From an uncultured Gammaproteobacteria bacterium (GTDB taxonomy: Bacteria; Pseudomonadota; Gammaproteobacteria; Chromatiales; Chromatiaceae), in assembly GCA_937926265.1 (NCBI GenBank), contig CALAZS010000029.1:1-26734 (forward strand): a stretch of 26,734 nt of DNA, written 5' to 3'. Both the position numbers and the translations under genes were made by a program. The first letter of the stretch is position 1. The number at the start of each line of letters is the position of its first letter. The notes under the pieces are model-generated. The model saw only the letters and a list, made by a program, of their open reading frames with translations, had not been told where the DNA came from and searched no databases. This document shows, piece by piece, positions 14,600 to 21,703 of the stretch.

Positions 14600-15733
14600 A
14601 TGGAACTCAACAGTACTGAAGAAATTCTTGAAGACCTGCGCCAGGGGAAAATGGTCATTATCATGGATGATGAAGACCGTGAAAACGAAGGTGACCTGGT
14701 CATGGCCGCTGAAAAAGTCACGCCTGAAGCTATTAATTTTATGGCCCGTTATGGTCGTGGGCTGATCTGCCTGACATTAACCAAAGAACATTGCCAGCGC
14801 CTGAGACTGCCTCTAATGGTCAATTCCAATGACCAGGTGCAATCCACCAACTTTACTGTGTCTATTGAAGCTGCAGAAGGTGTGACTACCGGTATCTCTG
14901 CTGCGGACAGGGCAACTACTGTTTTGGCAGCGGTCAACAAAGATGCCAATCCTCAGGATATTGTCCAGCCTGGTCATATTTTTCCCTTGATGGCTCAACC
15001 CGGTGGTGTCCTGGTTCGTGCGGGTCATACAGAAGCCGGGTGCGATCTTGCAAGGTTATCAGACCTGACGCCATCTTCTGTTATCGTTGAGATTCTGAAT
15101 GAAGACGGCACCATGGCCCGTCGGCCAGACCTGGAGGTTTTTGCTCAGGAACATGATCTGAAAATTGGCACTATTGCAGACCTGATTCATTATCGAGTTA
15201 AAAATGAAAAGACGGTTGAAAGAGTCAATGAGTGCAGGCTACCTACAAAGTTTGGTGATTTCAGGTTGATGGCATACCAGGATTGTATTGATAACGAAGT
15301 TCACCTGGCTTTGGTTAAAGGTGATATTAGTAAAGACGAACCAACATTGGTCAGGGTTCATGTGCAAAATACGCTGTGTGATTTACTTTCAACGCAGCGT
15401 GAAAACTGTGGATGGCCATTGCATGCTGCGATGAAACAGATATCAGAATCAGGTAACGGTGTTATCGTGGTTCTTCGTAATCATGACAGTGCGCGTGATA
15501 TCGTGCAGAAAGTACAGGATTACAAATGGCAGGATTCTGATTCGAAGGCAAAGAAGCCGGTTTTTTCTAAAGAGCAGACCCAGGGTGAGAAAGAATTGAG
15601 AACCTATGGTGTTGGTGCCCAGATACTATCAGATCTGGGTATCCATAAAATGAAGGTTATGAGCGCGCCGACCAATATGCATGGTCTGGCTGGCTTTGAC
15701 CTCGAGGTTACTGAGTTTGTCGGGCTTGAATAG
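14600..15733 (+). CDS. ribBX: 3,4-dihydroxy-2-butanone 4-phosphate synthase with degenerate RibA-like domain (RibBX)
   Basis: The N-terminal RibB domain (about 1-200) is intact, with the acidic motif MDDEDRENEGDL (22-33) and GHTEAGCDLARL (from G142). It would make the four-carbon unit of riboflavin from ribulose 5-phosphate. The C-terminal half (about 205-377) has the outline of GTP cyclohydrolase II. However, it lacks the zinc cysteine cluster (the R-C-D-C region is replaced by HVQNTLCDLLSTQRENCGW) and the H-R-Q-E-G-R-catalytic loop. This matches the RibBX variant described in Proteobacteria, where the fused domain has no GTP cyclohydrolase activity. A separate ribA is therefore expected elsewhere in the genome. 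It lies 67 bp after ribE and 54 bp before ribH. Confidence 0.9.
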   Translation: MELNSTEEILEDLRQGKMVIIMDDEDRENEGDLVMAAEKVTPEAINFMARYGRGLICLTLTKEHCQRLRLPLMVNSNDQVQSTNFTVSIEAAEGVTTGISAADRATTVLAAVNKDANPQDIVQPGHIFPLMAQPGGVLVRAGHTEAGCDLARLSDLTPSSVIVEILNEDGTMARRPDLEVFAQEHDLKIGTIADLIHYRVKNEKTVERVNECRLPTKFGDFRLMAYQDCIDNEVHLALVKGDISKDEPTLVRVHVQNTLCDLLSTQRENCGWPLHAAMKQISESGNGVIVVLRNHDSARDIVQKVQDYKWQDSDSKAKKPVFSKEQTQGEKELRTYGVGAQILSDLGIHKMKVMSAPTNMHGLAGFDLEVTEFVGLE

Positions 15734-15754
15734 TCCAGATAGGGTATAGAATTG

Positions 15755-15776
15755 CATATTGGCAATATGTTTTTTT
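15755..15776 (+). terminator. Weak hairpin with T-tract between ribBX and ribH
   Basis: CATATT-GGC-AATATG is followed directly by seven Ts, giving terminator form but with a six-pair AT-rich stem. It ends 11 nt before the ribH start, overlapping the approach to the ribosome-binding site, so partial attenuation is possible. Confidence 0.35.
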
Positions 15777-15787
15777 GAGAGGAGTTT

Positions 15788-16258
15788 ATGAGTATAAAAA
15801 CTATAGAAGGCGGACTTACGGTCAGCAATAAACGCTTTTGTATCGTGGTTGCACGTTGGAATAATTTTGTAGTTGATAGTCTGGAAGCTGGTGCAATTGA
15901 TACCTTGAAAAGACACGGTGCCAATGAATCAGAAATTACAGTTGTCAGGGTTCCCGGTGCATTTGAAATGCCACTGGCTCTCGATAAAGTTGCTGCAAGT
16001 GGCAAGTACGACGGTATCGTTGCTTTAGGTGCTGTCATCCGTGGTGGAACTCCTCATTTTGATTATGTTGCGGGAGAATGCGTCAAAGGTATGGCACAGG
16101 TTACTTTGCAGCATGGTGTACCAATTGCATTTGGTGTTCTGACAGTAGATACCATTGAACAGGCAATTGAACGTGCCGGTACCAAGGCTGGTAACAAGGG
16201 TGCCGAGGCAGCTGCGTCCACGATTGAAATGGTTAACCTGTTGAGCTCACTTGATTAA
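15788..16258 (+). CDS. ribH: 6,7-dimethyl-8-ribityllumazine synthase
   Basis: RibH condenses the RibB and RibD products to lumazine, the substrate of RibE. The 156-residue protein has the substrate-binding VVARWNNFVVDSL, VRVPGAFEMPLAL, the catalytic histidine H90 in GAVIRGGTPHFDYV, and FGVLTVDTIEQAIERAG. Length and motifs are those of icosahedral or pentameric lumazine synthases. A strong Shine-Dalgarno (AGGAG) lies 4-5 nt before the ATG. ribH followed by nusB is a very common order in proteobacteria. Confidence 0.97.
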   Translation: MSIKTIEGGLTVSNKRFCIVVARWNNFVVDSLEAGAIDTLKRHGANESEITVVRVPGAFEMPLALDKVAASGKYDGIVALGAVIRGGTPHFDYVAGECVKGMAQVTLQHGVPIAFGVLTVDTIEQAIERAGTKAGNKGAEAAASTIEMVNLLSSLD

Positions 16259-16293
16259 GGCAACTGGTTATTTGGTAGTATTGGAGTGAAGGT

Positions 16294-16731
16294 GTGAGCA
16301 AAAAAAGAAGTAAAGCCCGCGAATTTGCTTTACAGGCTGTATACCAGTGGCAAATCTCAGGTAATGCCATTAAGGATATTGTTAACCAGTTTGCTATTGA
16401 AAAAAAACCAAATACCTATGAGGTTGATTATTTTAAGGACCTTTTTGAGGGTATAGCCAAGAATCTTACCGAGCTCGATGAAAAACTGTCTCCCCTGGTA
16501 GATCGTAAAATTGAACAGATAGATCCTGTCGAAAGAGCAATTCTGCGTATTGCTGCATATGAACTCTTGTTTCACATCGAAATTCCCTACAAAGTTGTTA
16601 TAAACGAGGCTGTTGAACTGGCTAAAAAGTTTGGTGCAGACCAGGGGCACAAATATGTTAACGGCGTTGTTGACAAGCTAGCTCAATCTGCCCGACAGCT
16701 TGAGTTTAATGCGCAGCGAAAAACCTCCTGA
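16294..16731 (+). CDS. nusB: Transcription antitermination factor NusB
   Basis: NusB binds boxA RNA with NusE (S10) in ribosomal RNA antitermination. The 145-residue, all-helical protein begins MSKKRSKAREFALQAVYQWQ, the arginine-rich RNA-binding start. It continues with VDRKIEQIDPVERAILRIAAYELL and PYKVVINEAVELAKKFGADQGHKYVNGVVDKLA, all family signatures. The start is GTG at 16294, with GGAG and GAAGG just upstream. It is co-directional with ribH and thiL. Confidence 0.96.
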   Translation: MSKKRSKAREFALQAVYQWQISGNAIKDIVNQFAIEKKPNTYEVDYFKDLFEGIAKNLTELDEKLSPLVDRKIEQIDPVERAILRIAAYELLFHIEIPYKVVINEAVELAKKFGADQGHKYVNGVVDKLAQSARQLEFNAQRKTS

Positions 16732-16754
16732 ATCATTCTGGTTTTATACCTCCA

Positions 16755-17714
16755 GTGTCAGTTGGCGAATTTCAAATCATTGAAAAATATTTTCATCAAC
16801 TGACCCCGTCACGTGATGATGTCCATACAGCCATTGGTGATGATTGTGCCTTGTTATTACCAGATACCAATAAACTGTTAGCAGTTTCGACAGATACGCT
16901 GGTTGCTGGCGTACATTTTTTTGAAGAAACAGATGCGTTTCGACTGGGCTATAAGTCATTGGCGGTAAATCTCAGTGACCTTGCAGCGATGGGCGCTGAA
17001 CCTTGCTGGTTAAGCCTGGCACTAACCATGCCCGAGGTGAATGAGGTATGGTTGTCCGCTTTTAGTAAAGGCCTGGCTTCCCTGGCCAAAAAGTTTGGCA
17101 TTCAGTTAATTGGCGGAGACATTACCAAAGGACCATTGTCGATAACATTAACCGTTCATGGAAAGATTGAAGCTGAAAAAGTTTTGACTCGCTCCGGTGC
17201 CAGGCCAGGAGACCTGCTTTATGTCAGTGGTCAACTCGGCTCAGCAGCCCTGGCGTTAAAAAAATATCTTTTAAATGAAGATTCTATTGATAATGACCTG
17301 AAAAACGCGCTTGAGATTCCTGAGCCAAGGGTTTTGCTCGGCGAGTCTCTGGCTGGACTGGCGACTTCCTGCATTGATATATCAGATGGACTTGTTGCCG
17401 ACCTGGGACATATCTGTGAAGTTTCTGACTGTGGTGCCAGTATTTATCTTGAGAAACTGCCTTGTAACCGGTTGGTTAAAGAAGAAATCGAGATGACTGG
17501 TAACTGGGAGATACCGTTAAATGGCGGGGAAGATTACGAGCTGTGTTTTACCGTTTCACCTGCTTCACTGTCTGAATTGGATTTGATATCGACAAAATTG
17601 AACATTGATATAACCCGGATTGGTGAAATGACAGATTCGAAAAGTGTGGCTATTTACGATCGCTCCGGTGAGCAGATTAATCCATCAACCAAGGGTTTTA
17701 CGCATTTCCAATGA
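16755..17714 (+). CDS. thiL: Thiamine-monophosphate kinase
   Basis: ThiL phosphorylates thiamine monophosphate to the diphosphate cofactor. The 319-residue protein belongs to the PurM/ThiL ATP-binding family: GDDCALL (28-34), STDTLVAGVHF, LAVNLSDLAAMGAEP, the glycine-rich IGGDITKGP, CIDISDGLVADLGHI and GGEDYELCF all follow in order. The start is GTG at 16755, giving MSVGEFQII, which matches the family's G-E-F near the N-terminus; no ATG is available nearby and the Shine-Dalgarno is poor. It overlaps pgpA by 4 bp (ATGA), showing translational coupling. Confidence 0.95.
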   Translation: MSVGEFQIIEKYFHQLTPSRDDVHTAIGDDCALLLPDTNKLLAVSTDTLVAGVHFFEETDAFRLGYKSLAVNLSDLAAMGAEPCWLSLALTMPEVNEVWLSAFSKGLASLAKKFGIQLIGGDITKGPLSITLTVHGKIEAEKVLTRSGARPGDLLYVSGQLGSAALALKKYLLNEDSIDNDLKNALEIPEPRVLLGESLAGLATSCIDISDGLVADLGHICEVSDCGASIYLEKLPCNRLVKEEIEMTGNWEIPLNGGEDYELCFTVSPASLSELDLISTKLNIDITRIGEMTDSKSVAIYDRSGEQINPSTKGFTHFQ

Positions 17715-18190
17715 ATAATTTACCTAAACCTGATTTACGTAATCCAGTGCATTTTCTGGCATTTGGTTTTGGTTCCGGTTTGTCGCCAAAAGCCCCCGGT
17801 ACCATGGGGACGATTGCTGCGATACCTGTTTTTTTAATAATAAGTAACCTTAACTTATTAAGCTATCTTGTTGTTTTATTTGTAGTTATTTTTACTGGCT
17901 TTAAGATATGTGACGCTGCCTCAAAAGACCTTGGTGTTCATGATCATCCTGGAATTGTATGGGATGAAATTGCCGGTTTCCTGATAACCATGATTGCCAT
18001 TCCTGTGTCCTGGCAGACGGTTCTTCTGGGATTTTTGCTGTTCAGGCTCTTCGATATCTTAAAACCCTGGCCAATTGGCTGGCTGGATAAAAAAGTCAGT
18101 GGCGGGTTCGGTATCATGATTGATGATATTGTCGCCGGCGTAATGGCATGGCTTGTACTACAGTTAGTGATTGGGATAAATTTGATTTGA
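17711..18190 (+). CDS. pgpA: Phosphatidylglycerophosphatase A
   Basis: PgpA is an inner-membrane phosphatase that turns phosphatidylglycerophosphate into phosphatidylglycerol. The 159-residue protein shows the family signature GSGLSPKAPGTMGT (about 21-34), WDEIAGF, the FRLFDILKPWPI segment and IDDIVAGV near the C-terminus, with hydrophobic membrane spans between them. It overlaps thiL by 4 bp, the standard thiL-pgpA order. Confidence 0.94.
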   Translation: MNNLPKPDLRNPVHFLAFGFGSGLSPKAPGTMGTIAAIPVFLIISNLNLLSYLVVLFVVIFTGFKICDAASKDLGVHDHPGIVWDEIAGFLITMIAIPVSWQTVLLGFLLFRLFDILKPWPIGWLDKKVSGGFGIMIDDIVAGVMAWLVLQLVIGINLI

Positions 18191-18207
18191 ACGGTGCAGG
18201 TTAAATC

Positions 18208-18873
18208 ATGATTAAAAAAGTCTATTTATTATCAATTCTATTCTCGTTTCTTGCGGTATCGCCAGTTCAGGCCCTGCAGTTTAATGTTGAAGCGCTGTTT
18301 CCGGGAAAAGCCATGGTTAACATTCAGGGTAAGCGCATTGTTTTAAAAGCCGGGCAGGAGAGAAAAGGTATCACCCTGATTTCAACCGACACCTATGCGC
18401 AAACAGCCGAGTTCGAAATAAATGGTGTTCGCGAAACCTACGATATTTCCCGCCAGATTGGTGGTGGTTATAAAGAAGTAAAAGCCCGCGAAGTGATGAT
18501 TCGTCCCGATGCCAGGGGTAACTACATGACCCAAGGCTTTATTAACGGTAAACGGGTAGATTTCCTCGTGGATACCGGTGCCACTTCGATTGCATTAAGT
18601 GAATCTCTGGCACAGAAACTGGGGGTGGATTACAAGAACTCTCCGGCAAAAACCAAGGTTAAAACAGCATCGGCGATTGTTGATGCCTACCAGGTAAGAT
18701 TTAACAATGTCTCAGTTCAAAGCATCAACTTGAATAATGTCGATGGAATTGTCATTGCCGGGGCTGAGCTTATTCCAAACCAGAAAGAATTTGCGCTGTT
18801 GGGTATGTCTTTCCTGAGTCAATTGGAAATTGAACAGAAACAGAACCTGATGTTACTAAGACAGAATTTCTAG
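18208..18873 (+). CDS. Periplasmic retropepsin-like aspartic protease
   Basis: This 221-residue protein has a signal peptide (hydrophobic residues 5-20, cleavage likely after VQA at 22) and a C-terminal clan AA protease domain (about 105-221). The active site is VDTGAT with D122, preceded by the hydrophobic FINGKRVDFL. The second conserved region, IVIAGAEL...ALLGMSFLSQLEIE, fits the family's G-M-S/D-F-L motif. One aspartate per chain means it should act as a homodimer. Substrates are unknown. It lies 17 bp after pgpA and may ride on the rib-nusB transcript. Its last codons and stop are duplicated once in tandem. Confidence 0.88.
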   Translation: MIKKVYLLSILFSFLAVSPVQALQFNVEALFPGKAMVNIQGKRIVLKAGQERKGITLISTDTYAQTAEFEINGVRETYDISRQIGGGYKEVKAREVMIRPDARGNYMTQGFINGKRVDFLVDTGATSIALSESLAQKLGVDYKNSPAKTKVKTASAIVDAYQVRFNNVSVQSINLNNVDGIVIAGAELIPNQKEFALLGMSFLSQLEIEQKQNLMLLRQNF

Positions 18874-18891
18874 GGGCAAAATTTCTAGTTC
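18862..18891 (+). repeat. 15-bp tandem duplication of the protease gene's C-terminus and stop
   Basis: Two 15-bp units (18862-18876, 18877-18891) are in frame with the gene and read QNF-stop-G and QNF-stop-F. The first holds the real stop codon. The arrangement is the same as at the glyA 3' end. Confidence 0.8.
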
Positions 18892-18910
18892 CAGGATTGT
18901 TACTAATCTT

Positions 18911-19711
18911 TTATTCAATCTTTTTTTCAATAAGGGCATATGCCGAGTGATTATGAATTGACTCGAAATTCTCTGACTCAACTGTGTAAGCAACTATACG
19001 CTTATCCTGGTTAAGTTTGCCCGCAACATCACGCACCATATCTTCCACAAACTTGGGATTGTCATAAGCGCGTTCAGTAACATGCTTTTCATCAGGTCGC
19101 TTTAATAATCCGTAAAGTTCACAGGAAGCTTCTTTTTCAACAATATCGATAATTTCTTCAATCCAGACAAAATCACTGGTTTTGACTGTGATGGTTACAT
19201 GCGAACGCTGGTTGTGCGCACCGTAATCAGAAATTGATTTGGAGCAGGGGCATAAACTTGTTACAGGCACGATGACTTTAATCGACATTTCGGGTGTGCC
19301 ATCAACAATGTCGCCAATCAGTGTCACTTCATAATCAAGCAGACTTTGGACGCCGGAAACCGGTGCCTTTTTGTTAATGAAATAGGGGAAAGTCATTTCG
19401 ATGTGGCCGGCACTGGATTCCAGTCTTTGTGCCATTTCGATCAGCATATCCTTGAAAGATTTGACTGAAATTTCACGCTCGTGGTTGTTGAGAATTTCCA
19501 CAAACCTGGACATGTGAGTACCCTTGAAATTATGGGGTAGAAACACATACATGTTGAAGTTGGCGATTGTGTGTTGTTCACCTTCTGTCCGGTCTGCTAC
19601 CTTGACAGGGTGTTTGATATCTTTAATGCCAACCTTGTTGATGGCGATTTTTCGCGTATCTGCGCTATTTTGCACATCTTCAATAGAATCAGCGCCTGCT
19701 ACTGCTGTCAT
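18911..19711 (-). CDS. folE2: GTP cyclohydrolase FolE2 (type IB)
   Basis: FolE2 converts GTP to 7,8-dihydroneopterin triphosphate, the entry to folate (and queuosine) synthesis, and replaces zinc-dependent FolE in many bacteria. The 266-residue protein has the metal/active-site set C154 (SLCPCSKSISDYG), H166 (GAHNQRSHV) and E208 (KRPDEKHVTE), with spacings matching the known ligands. The ATG at 19711 is preferred over a TTG at 19723 because GGAG stands 6 nt upstream. It lies downstream of ispA on the same strand and converges on the protease gene. No clear Zur box was seen upstream; only a short dyad ATTAC-TCA-GTAAT at 19741-19753. Confidence 0.94.
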   Translation of the reverse strand: MTAVAGADSIEDVQNSADTRKIAINKVGIKDIKHPVKVADRTEGEQHTIANFNMYVFLPHNFKGTHMSRFVEILNNHEREISVKSFKDMLIEMAQRLESSAGHIEMTFPYFINKKAPVSGVQSLLDYEVTLIGDIVDGTPEMSIKVIVPVTSLCPCSKSISDYGAHNQRSHVTITVKTSDFVWIEEIIDIVEKEASCELYGLLKRPDEKHVTERAYDNPKFVEDMVRDVAGKLNQDKRIVAYTVESENFESIHNHSAYALIEKKIE

Positions 19712-19740
19712 GCATTGCTCCAATCCCGAAATAAACAGGG

Positions 19741-19753
19741 ATTACTCAGTAAT
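19741..19753. promoter_or_regulatory. Short palindrome upstream of folE2
   Basis: ATTAC-TCA-GTAAT is a perfect 5-bp dyad 30-42 bp upstream of the folE2 start. It could be a repressor half-operator but is short enough to arise by chance, and it does not match the Zur consensus. Confidence 0.2.
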
Positions 19754-19860
19754 TACCAAAAGATCAATTTTACCGGAGCCGGACAATTGCAGCAACTTAA
19801 GAGTAATGTAAATAACCTTGTCGGGAACAGGACTAATCTTCATGCCTGTTTAACGTAAAT

Positions 19861-20763
19861 CTAGTGTTGGCGGTTAATAATGTATTCAGCCAGGCCTCTG
19901 AGTGGATCGGCTGACTGGTCAAAAATGCTGAGTTGCTGTAGCGCATCCTGAATCAGCAGATCAGCTTTTTCCTTGGCTGCGTCCAGCCCGATTATGCCGG
20001 GATAGGTTGGTTTGTTTTGTGCGGCATCTTTTCCCTTGGTCTTACCGAGTGTTCCTGTTTCGCCTTCAACATCCAAAATGTCATCGTGAATCTGGAATGC
20101 AAGCCCAATGCATTTTGCATAGTGATCAAGTCGCTTTATCTGTTCTTCTGATGTGTTTTCTGAGGCCAGGGCACCGAGTTTAACAGCGGCCCTGATTAGT
20201 GCGCCGGTTTTATGAATGTGCATGTTTTCGAGTTCAACAATATCCAGGTCCTTGCCGGTGGACTCAAGGTCGATAGCCTGGCCACCACACATGCCCCTGG
20301 AGCCGCTTGCGAAAGCTAGTTCTTCTATCATGCACAGGCGTGTCTGTGCAGTAAAATCAGCGTTTTTGTTGGTAGCAAGTAAATGAAAAGCCAGAGTTTG
20401 CAGGGCATCACCGGCTAGAATGGCGGTTGCCTCATCGAATTTAATATGACAAGTAGGGCGGCCACGTCTCAGGTCGTCATCATCCATTGCCGGCAAATCA
20501 TCATGTACGAGGGAGTAGGCGTGGATAAGTTCAATCGCTGAGGCTGGGATATTGAGCTTTTCCAGGGGAGTATTCAGTGCCTGTCCAGTGGCATAAACCA
20601 GCATGGGACGGATGCGCTTACCTTGTCCGAGTGCCACATAACGCATGGCTTCATGTAATTTTTGAGGAGGCCGATTGCTGGAAACGAGCAACTCTTCAAG
20701 TACATTTTCAATGCGGTGCTGGCAGAATTTCAGGAATTCGATGAATTGTTGATCATTCGACAT
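19861..20763 (-). CDS. ispA: (2E,6E)-farnesyl diphosphate synthase
   Basis: IspA condenses isopentenyl diphosphate with dimethylallyl and geranyl diphosphates to make farnesyl diphosphate. The 300-residue protein (E. coli 299) has the first aspartate-rich motif DDLPAMDDDDLRRGRPTCH (from 88), the second DDILDVEG (from 227), GQGKRIRPML and FGK-type region GLAFQIHDD. The ATG at 20763 overlaps the xseB end by 11 bp and has GGAG 10 nt upstream; a start further upstream would lie deeper in xseB. dxs, commonly the next gene, is absent; folE2 follows instead. Confidence 0.96.
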   Translation of the reverse strand: MSNDQQFIEFLKFCQHRIENVLEELLVSSNRPPQKLHEAMRYVALGQGKRIRPMLVYATGQALNTPLEKLNIPASAIELIHAYSLVHDDLPAMDDDDLRRGRPTCHIKFDEATAILAGDALQTLAFHLLATNKNADFTAQTRLCMIEELAFASGSRGMCGGQAIDLESTGKDLDIVELENMHIHKTGALIRAAVKLGALASENTSEEQIKRLDHYAKCIGLAFQIHDDILDVEGETGTLGKTKGKDAAQNKPTYPGIIGLDAAKEKADLLIQDALQQLSIFDQSADPLRGLAEYIINRQH

Positions 20764-21004
20764 CGTCAAAAGGCTCCAATTCTGCATCGATCGAATTTTT
20801 CATGAGAATTTCAACTTTTTGTTCGGCTTCCTGGAGGGATTTCTGGCAGGAGCGGGTCAGCTTTATGCCTTCTTCAAATGCCGATAGTGATTCATCAAGT
20901 GACATTTCACCCTTTTCCATATTTTCAACCAGGGATTCCAGTTCAGACATGCTCTGCTCAAAGGATAAATTTTGTGTATCGCCAGATTGTTTTTTCTTAA
21001 CCAC
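20753..21004 (-). CDS. xseB: Exodeoxyribonuclease VII small subunit
   Basis: XseB assembles with XseA into the single-strand-specific exonuclease VII. The 83-residue protein has the family core LSFEQSMSELESLVENMEKGEMSLDESL and FEEGIKLTRSCQKSLQEAEQKVEIL, a helical hairpin. Its start is a GTG at 21004 with no clear Shine-Dalgarno. It is the first gene of xseB-ispA(-folE2), and is divergent from the CNP1-like gene. Confidence 0.93.
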   Translation of the reverse strand: MVKKKQSGDTQNLSFEQSMSELESLVENMEKGEMSLDESLSAFEEGIKLTRSCQKSLQEAEQKVEILMKNSIDAELEPFDDVE

Positions 21005-21115
21005 GTTGACAGCCTAATTTTTTCTTAAACAACGAAAACTACATTGAGACCATGCAACGGTCAAATTTTGAATTGAGTGATTTTCATGCAGGCGGATGCA
21101 GAGTAAAATCTATTT

Positions 21116-21703
21116 ATGAATAAATTTACAATTCTAAAAATACTTTGCTTTTTTCTGACATTAACTGTTTCGGTCTCTGTTCTGGCAGAAGAACGGATTT
21201 ACAATCCAATTGCCGATGAATATTTCGACTACGATGATAGTCAGGATAAGCCCTGGGTAGAAGACAACATTTCCGAGATTAAGGCAATCAATGACGAACG
21301 TCTAAAGCTGCTGGATTTAGACAATCCTCCCATTGGATTTAGAGTTTATATTGATCTGGACAGTTTAAGCGTTAGTGAAAAAGACAGGGTTGTACGCTAC
21401 TGGTTAGTGTTCAAAAGTGGGAAATCACGCAATGCCCGTTTCGAAGGAGTAAAGTGTATTTCCTCCGAGTACAAAACCTATGCTTATGAAAGTAAGTGGA
21501 AAAAGAACAAGATCAATGTCAACCCTCAGGCCGAATGGCAAAAGATTCCATTAACAGGTCACCAGGCTTATCTCAGGGAATTAAGGGATTATTATTTTTG
21601 CAGCGGTGTTCTGGCTCGTCCTTTAAATGATATTCTCGACATTATTGCAGGCTATAAATCTACAACAGGCGATTACGACCCAACTTACCATTATGCCCAG
21701 TAA
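21116..21703 (+). CDS. CNP1-like family protein, exported
   Basis: This 195-residue protein has a signal peptide (hydrophobic residues 6-22, cleavage likely after VLA). It matches the CNP1-like family pattern: KPWVED near the N-terminus, a hydrophobic F-x-V-Y-I-D-LDSLSVS segment, DRVVRYWLVFKSGKSRNARFEGVKC and later YYFCSG. Two cysteines (in GVKC and YFCSG) may form a disulphide. The function is unknown; homologues are predicted periplasmic proteins. The end of the gene overlaps the parE start by 11 bp, so the two are likely coupled. Confidence 0.8.
   Translation: MNKFTILKILCFFLTLTVSVSVLAEERIYNPIADEYFDYDDSQDKPWVEDNISEIKAINDERLKLLDLDNPPIGFRVYIDLDSLSVSEKDRVVRYWLVFKSGKSRNARFEGVKCISSEYKTYAYESKWKKNKINVNPQAEWQKIPLTGHQAYLRELRDYYFCSGVLARPLNDILDIIAGYKSTTGDYDPTYHYAQ

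Noticed and set aside
15604..16038. 144-residue minus-strand frame across ribBX-ribH
   Set aside because: Antisense to the conserved ends of ribBX and ribH, with no recognisable motif or ribosome-binding site.
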